From contig CM057009.1 of assembly GCA_029891345.1 (NCBI GenBank), positions 303,281,466-303,345,465 of the forward strand: a DNA stretch of 64,000 nt, read 5' to 3'. This stretch comes from Dryococelus australis (taxonomy: Eukaryota; Arthropoda; Insecta; Phasmatodea; Phasmatidae). The notes below the pieces were generated by a model. The model made no database searches. It saw nothing but the letters and a program-made list of their open reading frames with translations, and had not been told where the DNA came from. Of this stretch, positions 1-12,369 are shown piece by piece; within the stretch, counting starts at the first letter, position 1; each line of letters starts with the position of its first letter. The translations under genes were made by a program, and so were the position numbers.

Positions 1-925
1 ATGGGCCCAAATCTCATTGTTTTGCACAATGCAGTAGGCCTTATGACCTGAATAATCTCTCTTGCATTCCTATACATTAATTTTGTGCATGGGTAATAGA
101 TCTCATATGTGCGAAAATGTGTATAATTAAAATTCTCTGGAGAATTTATTGCTTATGTACTTGAATAAAACATAATTTTTTATCTTTGCAGCATTGTGTA
201 TGGCCGATAAAGTGCAAATATTTTTGCAAGTATCGTATCCCTTCCTGAAGGTCTATTATGACCGTGATGCAAGGAAACGCAATGAGGATTAGCAATTGCA
301 AACAGGCCATCATTTCATTTTTGCTTTGTTTCTTATTACAACTATTCTGTTTGTGAATGCAAAGTTTTCATTGACAATGTAAACCATTACAAACATAACT
401 TGGGGAGGGGGGGGGGGGGGAGATACCATGCAAATTGATTGCATCTGAAACAGCAAAAGAAAATGGCAGATATTTTACATGAGTTCTAATAACCTTGCAA
501 ACAAAAACTAATGTGATTAAATAAAGGAGCTTATAAACAGTCTCTTCTGTACATTAGAAAGGTATCCATGCTTTGAAAATTAGTTCAAGCATGCAGAACA
601 AGAATATATTTGTTTTCAAAACGAGTATGTATATTTTCAAGCAGGCATATTGCCCGTATGTATCCATCTGTCTGATAGTATATATACACTGCAGTGAACT
701 ACCTTTGTATCTCGTGCCATCTAGCATAGTAGATAGCACTGCTGTTTTCATACAAGCAGCAAACTATGTTCAAGAGTTCAGATCTGACAGCATGTATTTA
801 TATTTATATTTTAGTAAGCAGTAATTTTCCAATGATTAAATTAGTTTTTTTTCCTCGCCATTATCACAATTTATGAATATTGTTAATATATTTTAATTAT
901 ATACAATTTTACATTATGTATTACA
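1..925. other. AT-rich sequence with no recognised gene
   Basis: There are only short open frames and no splice-bounded coding exon that I can see. A G-run lies at 407-420. The last part may be the outer end of the repeat copy that follows. Confidence 0.6.
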
Positions 926-2870
926 TTGTTACGGATAACAACTAAACAAAATTAAGTGCTAATTTTGGTATGAAGCATGACACCGGCTAAGAGCCAGCGG
1001 CAGTCAGACCATGAGGCGCTCACAGCTAACATAACACGTGGTGATAAACACATGTTCAGTATCGCTGTACGGACTTTCTCAAAACGGGATAATTTATTCA
1101 GTGCTATGTATTTCTTTTACAGGGTAAAAATATGTCTGCAAAGTGTAATATGTTTGTTTTCAGAGTTTATGTAATATTGTAATATTCAAATTCAATGTGC
1201 ACGTGGCGCCGAAGAACAGGACAAATATTTTCATGCTAAGATGCCTTCAAGGACATTGAAATAATAACAAAAATTCAGCATTAACAATCTATTTGTGAAA
1301 ATGTATTAAAATGCTTTCTGTGCCATTTAAATTCATATATTAATATTTTTGCTCGGCGTGCATAGCAATACCACTTGTGTGAACATCGTAGCCAGCCATG
1401 GTAGGTCTGCGCGACCCCTGACTCTGGGCAATCATTCTAGGAGAGCTGGCAAGGTAAGACGTCACGTATGCACTTCATACTTTCGCACTGATGTAGATTT
1501 CCATAGTTTCACTTTAGTAGACCGGTTAACCTTTGCTTCCCGTAAATTTTGCCAGACATCCCCAGCATAATGCTATCCGCTTAACTTAATTATTTTGCAG
1601 CTCTTGTGGCTTTTTGAACTTAAACAAGATGAGAGGAGAAAATATCGGAGAGGCCACACAGCCCGCGAAAATAGGGTATCAGGCGCCATCCGCACATGTA
1701 TAGGGCTTTTCATTATAATTTCTGTATAATTACGGCAAGCAATCTTAAGGGTAATATTTGTGTGTAATTATTTTCAGGGTTTTATCATGTTTGATTGTGT
1801 TACGGCCACATAGCCCACGGCCACTTGGTTAGCTACCACTAAGTCCATATCCTCGCCATCACCACGTTTAGAGGGCTAATTCTTATTCCATCTTGTACAC
1901 CTTAATTGATCTCAGTGTAATATGTATTATTTTCATTCAGGTTTTGTGTATTTTTGATGTTTGATACTTTTCATGTATGACCACTGGGTCATTTCACATG
2001 TTTGTATTTTACCGCCGTCCGGCACGTGACGAGCTTCCGTATGCTCGCATATTGAGGAGAGGATTTTCCCTAACGCAGTTATCATTTTGGCCAGAAACAA
2101 TTTGTCCATTTTAACGTAAATAAATGTGTTTTCCATCTGCAGACGTGGTCCGCTAAGAACTTCATACAGTGGCATCTGTGTCATCTAATACAGTTTTCAC
2201 ACAACTGAGTGTTTATTCTGCCTGTTCATATTGTGTCCCATGTTCATCCATTGATATTTGTGTAATTTTTGTGTGGCATTATTTTCTGTTTTAACCCGCT
2301 GTGTGTATTGACTATCGCCACACAACATGTGGTTCAGGGACGAGTCGCAACGAGTAGGCATTAGCGGCAACGATAAGCGCACATGGTAGTGTTCATGTTC
2401 ATACTCTGTGCCCCGTCTCTGGGCAAAATCTAGTTCATCACAGCGACTGTAGATCCCTTACCGTGTGGAGATAGTGTTATCACGCACTGTGGAGGATCAC
2501 CCATCTAGGAGTGCACAAGTTAAGTAACGTGCTGGGGGAATCACCCACCGGAACTGGCTAGTCATGTCTGAATTGTTAACCATATAGTAACATTTTTGGC
2601 ACGATGTAACTTCCATCAATAAAACAAATCTTACTAGTGTAAAATTATGTATTCTTGTATTGTTGCAACCCAGCATTCTCAAAGTGTTTTAAAGTGCACT
2701 GTTTAGTATTGAAAGTGTTTCGTAAGTACACACGGGTGAGACAAACACACAGAACCCACAACATCCCTGAAATCCCTGAGTCTCAAAGCGCGGTGCGTAG
2801 GAACCACCGCTGGCGCCCATCTACCAGGTAAAAAGGTGTATTGTAATTGTCTCGTGTCTCATCCGATGGC
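926..2870 (+). repeat. LTR-like repeat, copy 1 (about 1.9 kb)
   Basis: This segment is colinear with 6950-8850 in the same orientation, at roughly 75% identity by eye. Shared landmarks include GAGCCAGC near 990, a GGTAAGACG stretch near 1453, and GGGACGAGTC followed by CGAGTAGGCATTAGC near 2337-2363. Others are the AATCACCCACCGGA block near 2540 and GGGTGAGAC near 2734. It starts near a TGTTACGG string. Near its end is TGGCGCCCATC at about 2811, which resembles a Gypsy-type primer-binding site, but similarity to copy 2 continues about 50 bp beyond it. It is therefore either a long LTR or the 5' portion of an element. No coding region was recognised. Confidence 0.65.
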
Positions 2871-3902
2871 GTCAAGCATTTATTATGAAATACCATTTAT
2901 GAGACAATATTCTATTCACTGAATTGAATGTTTGACAATGCAAAAAAACACTATTTGTGCTAACAGTTGTCTGAGAGTTACTTAAAGTGTAGTGAGTAAT
3001 ATCAACATCATGTGCACTGTAGCACATATTTGTTAACATCATTGCTTTTGAAATAGAGGCAGAATGTATTTGCTAGTTCAATTTTGCTGCATTATACTTT
3101 TTTTTAGTGTACAGTTATTTTATGTGTTTGAACAAAACAATTATTAAAAAATTTTTCTCACCATACATGAACATTATTTTAATATATGAAATTTATGTTA
3201 ACATACACATTTGTTTTAATATGTATTAGATGTTTAAAAAAAACAAACGAAATGAAGTACTGTTCATGGTATGAAGTATTTATTATGAAATAACACTTAC
3301 CAAAGTTGCATTCTGAAGCAAACTAAAGTCGATAGGTCATAATACAGTTACAGGGCATAATGGTGGTAAAAGAAGTGTGTACACAAAGATTCTCATGAAA
3401 ATGAACACTGATAATGGAGGATCTAGCTCCCTCTTTTAGCCCTTGGAAAATGTGTATCTTGGGTATAGCTATGACATACTGACATAACTGAGATGAAACA
3501 TTGGCAATATGCTTAAGTTCCTCTGCAGATTCATACTTCACAATGGATTGAAAATGTTTTATAAACAGTGTTCTAAATATTGCAATGCAGTCAGCCCTCA
3601 TTTTATGCTGCATAATGTACATTTTTAAAAATAATGTTGGAGGACTTGGTTTAATTTTTTCTCATTGGGCAAGCCACAGTATGGAAACATAGGCGTTTCC
3701 TGTACAGAATGAATTTTACTTAAAACTCTAAACTTTTATTCATCTCTGAATACCGCCATCATACGGAAATATAAATATATAATATTGTTTGGACCATGAA
3801 GTGTATTATTAAGTTCATTACTGGGCAATATCTTCCTACTTCTGTAAGTGGATCTGTATTCCCCTACCTTCATCTGTATTCATGAATATGTAAATATATA
3901 CG
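2871..3902. other. AT-rich sequence between repeat copies, no gene recognised
   Basis: A 99-codon minus-strand frame (3622-3323) is the longest open stretch. I do not recognise its product, and it has no start context or splice signals that set it apart from chance. Confidence 0.5.
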
Positions 3903-3904
3903 TA

Positions 3905-5335
3905 CAGGCTGCTTGGAAACTTACCCAAAATATTCCAGGAGTTGAGGTAGACATATGTAATATAACTTAGAGCCTAGCTCAATTGCTAAGGGAGGTAAAA
4001 GCCCTTGAAAATCGGGTTTAGAAATAGTTTTTCACAAAATATCGGAAACGGTGGAGCATTAAACTACAATTCACTGGCTAATGTTTAGCGTTATGAAGAT
4101 ATTCAACATATGAAAAATTCTGTGTCAAGACCTTCTGCGTTTATAAAAATAATAGAGTTGGCTTCCCTGTTATTGCATACAATTTTTTTGCCTCCAAGTG
4201 TTATGGAGTTTTGATCATAACTTATAGATTAGTACATTCTACTTAACAAAAAAAAATTCATCTTGTTGCAAATGCTTAGGACCAACCATTTCCTTTTAAA
4301 ACACACAGTATTCAGCGATGATGATACAATACCTGGCATGTAGGCATTACTACCTACACACGGAGATAAATACATCGTAAGCAATAAGTAACCGATAATG
4401 GCCCAACTATTCATAATAGACTTTAGTGGAGAACATACTAAGTAACACAATCATATATTGTGTATGAATATGTACTTCTAGCATGCCATGTTGCTGTGAT
4501 CTCGTTTAGACATGCATAAATGGTCAAATTAATCAGAAAGTACCAAACAACTGCAAAGTACAACAATTATTATGATGGTCAATGCACGTGTTTCCCTTAT
4601 GGGGTTGGTCATCTACGACAAACTTCCAATGGTTGAGGGGTCACATGGTTCAAGTATTTCTGCTGGTACATATTGCATGCTCTCACTGCAGCTTGCTGCA
4701 CTGTACATCAAATGAATGTCGGCCAATTCATCCCACGGGCACCTCGGCATGTAGTCATACACACTTGTAAGTACAACACACACTTTCAGTCTTGTTTCAC
4801 TTGTGATGCTCTTGGAAATAGTCGGCGTAATATTGGTTGCTTAGAATGTGTTTACCTTTGCACGTATGAAATATTACCTACATACTGGGCATTGTATCGT
4901 CGCCACTGAAAATTGTGTGTGGTTTTTAAAAGGAAACGTTGGGCCCTAAGCATTTGCAACATGATAACCTTTTTTTTTAAGCAGGATGTGCCGCTCAATA
5001 AGATAGCATACGAACTCCACAAAACTTGAAGGCAAAAAACTTGTACGCAATAATAGGGTGGGCACCTCTATTATTTTTATGAAGGTGGAAGATCTTAGCA
5101 TCTTTTTTTCATAGGTTCAAGATCTTAACAACACTAAACATTACGCCAAGAAGCGTTGTTTGATTCCACGCCGTTTCTGATATTTTGCAGAAATACCATT
5201 TCTACACACAGTTTTCAACAGCGTATATCTCCGTTAGGGATTTAGCTAGGCTATAAATTGTATTGTATATGTGTACCTCATTATCCCCAAGGAATCACCT
5301 CCAGAAATATTTTGGGTGAGTTTCAGAACAACCTG
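3905..5335. mobile_element. Large fold-back DNA element A, mariner-type ends, TA target site
   Basis: The left arm (3905 to about 4400) and the reverse complement of the right arm (about 4850 to 5335) align over nearly 500 bp. Landmarks are the TTACCCAAAATATT versus TCACCCAAAATATT tips, AAAATATCGGAAACGG versus AAAATATCAGAAACGG, and ATAAAAATAATAGAG in both arms. The tips are CAGGCTGCTTGGAAACT and its degenerate partner, each flanked by TA (3903-3904 and 5336-5337). The centre carries the start of a transposase on the minus strand. This looks like an internally deleted derivative of an IS630-Tc1-mariner element with unusually long inverted repeats. Confidence 0.8.
4613..4750 (-). pseudogene. 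N-terminal fragment of a mariner-like transposase
   Basis: A 45-codon frame begins MPRCPWDELADIHLMYSAA. It resembles the first helix-turn-helix segment (DUF4817-like, with an ADIHLMYG-type motif) of mariner-like transposases common in insects. The frame stops at 4613-4615, and neither the catalytic DDE core nor the rest of the DNA-binding domain is present. Its position in the centre of fold-back element A indicates it is the remnant of that element's own transposase after an internal deletion. The identification rests on a short motif. The 52 kb element encodes a related N-terminus (IAFIYGQANSNGQEA). Confidence 0.5.
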
Positions 5336-5381
5336 TATAGAAGCAACATACACAACACAACACACTACACATACATACACA

Positions 5382-6259
5382 CAGATTTATTCAGCTAAGA
5401 TGATCACCCCAAATATCTTCAAAACCGCTGAAGATATCAACATTTTGACCTTGAATTCGTAAATGGCACTATAGGGCTCATAAGACACCATCTAATGTAT
5501 GTTCTGAGATGTAATTAAGTACTAAGATATTTATATGAGCTTAGGTTTTTTAAATGGGAATACATAGATCAATTTCTCCCAGTAGTATAATATGTTATTA
5601 AGTGGTGAGTTCAGAGACGTGATTATTTTGAAAATCTGACCAGCACTTTTTGAAATATAAGGAGTGTTCATAGGTGTATGTATTTGACTGTAGCTGTGGT
5701 GGGGTACGTTACATCATCCGCTGGGATGTCCAGCGGCAAGTTCCTACACAGGTAACATGGGCTAGTGATACACTAACACAGGTATTGAACGCATGTGGAA
5801 GGTTGTCTGTTGGTGTTGTATTTGATGCTACAGACAGAAAAGTATGTTTAATTTGATGTACATAGCTTTATTACAATTAATTCCCCGAGCAATTGTCTCT
5901 TTCACAGTCCACACCAATCGCCCAGTGGATGACACATCCTACACCGCCACAGCTACAATCAAATGCATACACATATGAAAACACCATTATATATTAAAAT
6001 ATGCTCATCTGATTTTCAAAAATATCACGTAACCGAACTCACCGCTTAATAACATGATATGTTATTGGAAGAAACAGGTATATTCCCATTAGAAAAACCA
6101 AAGCTGATATAGATATTTTGGTAATTATTACATCTTGAAATGGGGATAGATGGTGTCTTATAAGCCCCATTTTGGTACTTACAAATTCAAAATAAAAATT
6201 TTGATACCTTCAGTTGATAGGAAAATATTTGGAATAAACATCTTAGCTGAATAATCCTG
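5382..6259. mobile_element. Large fold-back DNA element B (MITE-like), TA target site
   Basis: The left arm (5382 to about 5735) pairs with the reverse complement of about 5895-6259. The shared tip is TTATTCAGCTAAGATG. Other landmarks are TAAGACACCATCTA, GTTATTAAGYGGTGAGTTC and TTGTAGCTGTGG. The right end ends CCTG with TA at 6260-6261. The spacer of about 160 bp has no open frame of note. It begins only 44 bp beyond the TA that follows element A, so two different fold-back elements are nearly adjacent. Confidence 0.78.
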
Positions 6260-6261
6260 TA

Positions 6262-6949
6262 TATGTGCAAAATACCTCAGGTTTTCGAGACACAATAAAA
6301 TTATTTATTTTTCATAAAAGGAGACATTCAGTTATATTTGTGGGAGCATGAGGATAAAATACTCTTGAGAGTTTTTTTACCCATTCAATTTAGCACTATT
6401 TGAACATTGTGTAAAGAATTACAGGTGAAAATTTTTAAAAATATGCATCAGCAGAAGAAAACATGCATTGGGATACAAAGAGAATAATAATAGCTCATTT
6501 CAGTATATGTTCGAGCATTAGCGGATTGACAAACAACAAATTAGGTGCATAATGGGAGGTTTAAATAAATGAAAAATGTAAAATGGTAGCTTCGTATGCA
6601 TGAAAAATGAAAGGAATTGCTGATACTGAATACATCTTTGTGCTTAAGACAGCAATTATTTCATTCATACATTATCTAACAGCATAATTTATAATTACAT
6701 TTTATGCTTTTACTTCGAAGATTTTGTCTCTTTTTCTGAAATGAGGAAGGTTTGTAACTCTGAATGTTCAATGCTAACATCGTGGATTTAACGTGATAGA
6801 AAATATCTAAACCCCCTGCATCTTACAATGAATGGAGATAATTATATTTCTGTTAGCCAAAACTTGCAGAGTTCCCAAATAGGAAAAATAGTCTTTCGTG
6901 AGACATGGCTTTATCTCATGGGGGAGGCACCTGACAAATATCTTGAGTG
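6262..6949. other. AT-rich sequence, no gene recognised
   Basis: I see only short frames and no repeat structure beyond low complexity. Confidence 0.5.
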
Positions 6950-8850
6950 GCCCTAAATTTAATGGTTAAATTTGACGCTGGCCAAGAGCCAGCCACAATT
7001 AGCCCATGATGGTACTTGCCGCTAAAGGTACATGTGGTGGTGAGCACATTGTGAATTACCACTATAGGACACTGACCTCTCAGAAATGTAATATCGGTTG
7101 TTTCAATGTAAAATGTATTTGTTTCCAAGGATAAAATTGTTTATGAAAATGTTATATGTATTTTAGAGCTTTTCCGTGTAATTGCATTTGGAATTCAAAG
7201 TGAGTATGGCGCAAATAATGAGACAATGATTTCAGGCGAAATACGCCTTCCAAAGACAATTATAAACAGAAAATTCCAATTTAATTCTGTACGTAAAACT
7301 GTTTAGTATTTCTTTTGGTGCCTTTTCAATTTGAAATACTAATATTTACTCAGCGTGCATAGCACTTCTGCTTTTGTGAACCCCGTAGGCAGCCATGATC
7401 GGGTTATGCAACCCCTGTCTCTGGGCAGTCGTCCTAGGGGAGTTGACGAGGTAAGACGCTGTCATGTACGCACTTCATCTTTTTGCACTGATGTGGGTTT
7501 CAATAGTTCACTTTAGTATACCGATTAACCTTTGCCTTGCATACGTTTTACCACACATCCCCAGCATAATGCTATCTGTTTAAATTAATAATTTGCAGCC
7601 TTTAAGGCTTTTTGAGATATAAACAAGGGAGAAGAGTGTTGTATCAGAGAGGCCATGAGGCACGCGCTACTTGTGTATCAGGTGCCATTCGCCCATGTTT
7701 AGAGTTTTTCAATGAAATTTCTGCTTTATTGCAACGTGTAATATTAAGGGCAACATTAGTAAGTAATTAGTCGAGGGTTTTTGTAACATTATGTTTTACG
7801 GCGACATCGCTCAAGGCCACGTGGTCAGATACCAATAAATCCGTATTCACGCAATCACTGCGTTATAAGGGCTATTTGTGTTTCCATCTTGTGCGCCATA
7901 ATTTATCTCAGGGTTTTATGTAATTTTCAACAAGGGTCCATTTACTTTAACATGTTGTAGCACACATCGTTCTTGACCACGCGGTCAGCTTATGTACTTG
8001 ATTTTCTACACTGCCATTCCATCGTCTAAGGGTTTTTGTACATTATTTTGTGGCAGATATTATTTTACTATGCAGATATAATCATTTGAGACCATTATTG
8101 ACTTGATCTCGTACAGATGATGTGCTTTTGTACCTGCACACATGGTCTGCTACGAGCAGCATTCGCATCATCTGAGAGTGAATTCACACATATTGTGTGC
8201 TTATTTTCCATTTCGTGTCATGCCCTATTTTCTTCTAGTGTTATTTTATGTCCTTGTATGATGTGGTTGTTTCGTACTTACCCTCTATGTGTTTGACCGT
8301 CGCCACACGACATATGGTTTGGGGACGAGTCCCGACGAGTAGGCATTAGCTGCGAACGAATACGTTAATGTTCATTCCATACTCCAAGTCCTGTCTCAGG
8401 GTAAAACCTACAGTCCATCCTAGTGGCTGTTGGACCCTTACTCTGTAGAGACTGTGTCTTCCTGCACTGTGGAGCATCATCCAGTCTGAAGTGTGCAAGT
8501 TGAGTTACGTACTTGGGAGGAATCACCCACCGGAGCTTGCTAGACACGCTCAAGACGTATCATCTTATTCATTCTGGACTGACATTAAATTGGTCAATAA
8601 ATACCTACATCCACAGTGTAAAATGTGAATGTTCTTTAATAGCGTCAGATACCTCGCCCAGCCAGTGTTTCTCAAGTGTAAAGTGTTCAATGAGTACGTA
8701 CGGGTGAGACGAGCACACAGAACCCACAACGTCCCTGAAATCACTCAAGAGTCTCGAAATGTGGTGCATCGGAACCACTGCTGGCACCCTCAACTAACAG
8801 GTAAAGTGTTGTCTCTATTGTCTCCGTGTCTCACCTGTCAGATCAATTTT
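6950..8850 (+). repeat. LTR-like repeat, copy 2 (about 1.9 kb)
   Basis: This is the second copy of the repeat at 926-2870, same strand and same order of landmarks: CCAAGAGCCAGCC near 6983, GGTAAGACGCTG near 7451, CGAGTAGGCATTAGC near 8335, GGAATCACCCACCGGAG near 8519 and ACGGGTGAGACG near 8699. TGGCACCC at about 8784 corresponds to the TGGCGCCC of copy 1. Inside this copy a motif containing a GACCACGCGGTCAGC-like block recurs about 165 bp apart (near 7820 and 7976). No reading frame was recognised. Confidence 0.65.
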
Positions 8851-11800
8851 ATGTTTGAATGAATGTTTACATATTTTTTTAATTACGTGCATGTTTGGTG
8901 TGGAAATGTATCATTGTATTAAATTACAAGAGATGTTTGCAAGTGTCTAGTATTGGTAGCAAATATACTGTATTTAAACATGAGACTTGCATCTCAAGAA
9001 TAAAAGTGTTAATATAAATATACAACGTTCCAGTATTGTATTTTATGAGGAAATATATGGCTCCAAAGTCTCACTTGTTCAAACAGATACTCTAAATTTG
9101 AGCAGATTCTTAAATTTCACGGTAAAATACATGTGTATTAGAATCACGACTGATAATATCTTGTGACACGTAATGGAATAGCCGAACATAAAATAACTTA
9201 TTGGACTGATTGCTATAAAGATGAGGGCTAAATGATGGTTATTTTTCACTTCTTGCATGAGATGAGGAACTGTGGCATGAAGTGGCTTTGTTCAGGTTGA
9301 CTACTTTCACCATTAGCATGCTCTAGCAGATGATAAAGATAAAAAATGGGTCATACTGGCAGGGGACTGAGCAAGGGTGAATAATTGGTCAGACTATAGT
9401 GGTGGGAGTGAGGGAAACGGAATAAATACGCAATGCAATGCAGGCTATATTGATTGAAGAGGGGGAAGGGGATATCCTTGAGGATGGCTCTGGGGAAAGG
9501 AGGTGTGTGTGAAGCGACGGTGTGAGTAAATAGTGAGAGTAGAGCAAGTGGAAGAGGCTGGGTGTGATGTAAAACCAATCAAATATTTGATGGGTGGAGT
9601 GGGAAATAAGAACATTTAAACCAGCCATCTAAATTGGTGGTGATTGTACCAGGGGTGGAGTGAATCGGGTGTGACGTAAAGCCAGTAAAAATATGGGGTT
9701 GGATTGGAGGGGGTTAAGCTATGTTGTTATGATGATTTGAATTGAATGTGTCAATTGCCGACCATGAGACTAAATAAAAATCTTGTACACACATAGAACT
9801 CAGCAAGACAAAAAAACGAAAAACTTTTCACAATACCGCAGACATATGATTAAGGAAAGGTGTTTCCTTGTCAATAAAAATACATATGCAAATAATTAAA
9901 ATAACAAAACGATGGATAAACAACTTATTATTACAAAACAGGACAAACAACAAAATTAAACCTAAAGAAAAGACACCACAACGATGAAAAAAAAAACACC
10001 ACACAAGTGAACGAAACAGTACAAAAAACAATGTCAGAGGCTACAGCTTAACAATAAAACTCAAAACACACAAAAATAGGGCAAAAAAACCATAATGAAA
10101 CAGATATGTTCCACATTACCCCCTTCCTAGTTTGTTTGCCTGGCGCACTGCATTTCATCAGCGCAGCCATCTGCACTCGAATGTGCAATAGTGCATTAGT
10201 GTGCATGGTGCTTCGCACGGAATGCCCCATCCAAGTATAAGGTAGTTGCAATGCAAGAGAATGTGTTAATTGCAGTGCAACGAGTGAAGCGCTAGCCGAG
10301 TGGCCACATGCCACATGCTCCACAGCGTGCATGAAAACATAAAGCGCTAATAGGGCATAAGTGTTTTGAAAGGGCTTAAAGGCAAATGTTGTGTCCCCCA
10401 AAGACACACGAACACCAAAGAAGCCCTCTTAAACAGCCCAGTAATGCATTAGTGTCTTGGAAGTTTTTATTTCTATATTTTCTGTTGTGTACATTTTTTA
10501 CTTTTTTTCATCCCCACATCATTTCACCCCTTGTTTGTCAGTGCTCTATGTGTTATTCCATGCAGAGTATTTTATATTGTGTTAACTGGAATGGTAAGTG
10601 GTAAAGTGTTTTTACGTAGTGTACCTGTTAGCAAGTAGTTCCAATGTGGTCCGCCAAGCTGGCACGTGCGCCATATTCCATAAGTTAGTCATCGCTGAGA
10701 GTTTCGAGAGGGTGGATGTGTAACACCATGTCTCACGGTTTGTGCGCCTGGGCTGCCAGCACTTTTGTTTTACCAATCAATTTCACTGCAATAGTTTTAA
10801 GTTTTACGGAACCGTTTTGTTTCAGCTGCCTGGGACTCCGTCACTCACCTTCCCAGTGCTTGCATTGCCTGGGGAAGCTGACATGGCAGAGTAATTCATT
10901 GTACTGCCTTTGTGCAATTATTAGCAGAACTACGTAGACTGGCAGGTAAAGCCTGGTAGCATTGTAAGTTGTTTCCTGGAAGAACAAGTAACGTAACTCG
11001 CAGTAAAAGCTACGTTGAATGGAATCACCTGTGTTTTAATTCGGGTTTGCCTTTGGGCATTCAAGGGCATGGGCCCTCACCATTCCTGCCAAAAGTGTAA
11101 TATTTTGCAAGTGTCTTTTATTATGTGTCTAAGTGTTCATAAGTAACTGCAATGTAATCAAATGCATTTTAAGGGTGTGTGGTCAGCCCAAATATTCCAC
11201 CACGTGTCAAGCAAGGGAAATGTACAGTCATTGTGACGAGTTAATATTTTACTGCCAAAAGGATTACTGCCTTGGATATCAGCCTACACGACCCTGGAAG
11301 AAGAGTCAGCTCTACCAGAATTTCATGGTATCACCAGCACCTGGATGATACTTGGCACCTCGGGTAATACTACCAATTTCCACATTTCCCAACTTAATTA
11401 TTTACCGCTCCTCAAAACCTGCCTTTACCCACTGAGGCACCATAACAACACATCAAAATACTAGTCTCATAAAGTATTACTTGTCAGATTATAAAACCAA
11501 ATAAATCAATACTACGAACAACACAAGAACCATAAAAATAACCAGAGAAAAGAGTAGATAAACCAACAGAGGATACAAAGCGACGAAAAATTATAACAAA
11601 AAATAAAAAGGCTTCAAGCTGTGGACGAGTGATAGGAAGGGGAGGCATGTTTTGTATTAACAAATGAAAAAATATTGTTGGGAGTCAGTCACATGCTGGT
11701 CTTCGCACCAGGAGGATGTGTTCTCTGCCATCTTTGTTTTGAATTCTGAACCTTCTACATGTAAGTGTTTGAATGTTTTTCGAAATTCGAGATGTTTCAA

Positions 11801-12369
11801 AATTTTCCCAAATTTGAAATCTTCTGAAATTTTTGGTTTATTTGGGGTTTTGTTCAATTTTTTTTTTTTATTGTTTGGGTAGCATTTTAACCAAGGCCAG
11901 GGGCAAGAGGTCACGATCATGCATGAGCTTAAGGTTAGGTTCCCCCGGATTGAATATGATGGCCGGATGATGTCACTATGCGGCGGCCAGCCAGTACCGG
12001 CACAACAATGCCCTTGTGCCAGACTATTTCCATTCTACTTTAGGTAGACATGAACCACAACAGAGATAATTACACAAGACTTCATAATGTTTTGAAGCAT
12101 GAAATCTGGTCCCTTCTTCAGAATAGACACTTAATGCAAACACAATTACAAGGATACTATTATGGAGTAACCATATAATACCCTATACACATATATATTA
12201 ATGAGATTTCTGAATCATGATTTATGTACCTGAAGTTATTTTGGAACTATCAACTTCATTATTTTAAATAACTTAAACATATTTCTCCAGAGACGTGTAC
12301 AAACTAGTTAAAGCAGTCTACCATTTCAAAAATTTTACATGTTATTGTATGCATAACTTATTTAATATA
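8851..12369. other. Non-coding stretch with a weak tandem repeat at 9560-9710
   Basis: No gene was recognised. A degenerate unit beginning GGGTGTGATGTAAAACC at 9560 recurs at 9667 as GGGTGTGACGTAAAGCC, a period of about 107 bp in purine-rich sequence. The 119-codon minus-strand frame at 10407-10048 has no recognisable domain. The stretch at 10.7-11.3 kb is less AT-rich and could be old LTR material, but I could not support that. Confidence 0.5.

Noticed and set aside
3323-3622. 99-codon minus-strand frame as a gene or next host exon
   Set aside because: No spectrin-like or DH-like resemblance, and no phase-compatible splice acceptor could be supported.
10719-11325. Possible LTR with TGTAACACC start and TGGTATCACC primer-binding-like site
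   Set aside because: No second copy, no clear TATA or polyadenylation signal and no adjacent retroelement coding sequence.
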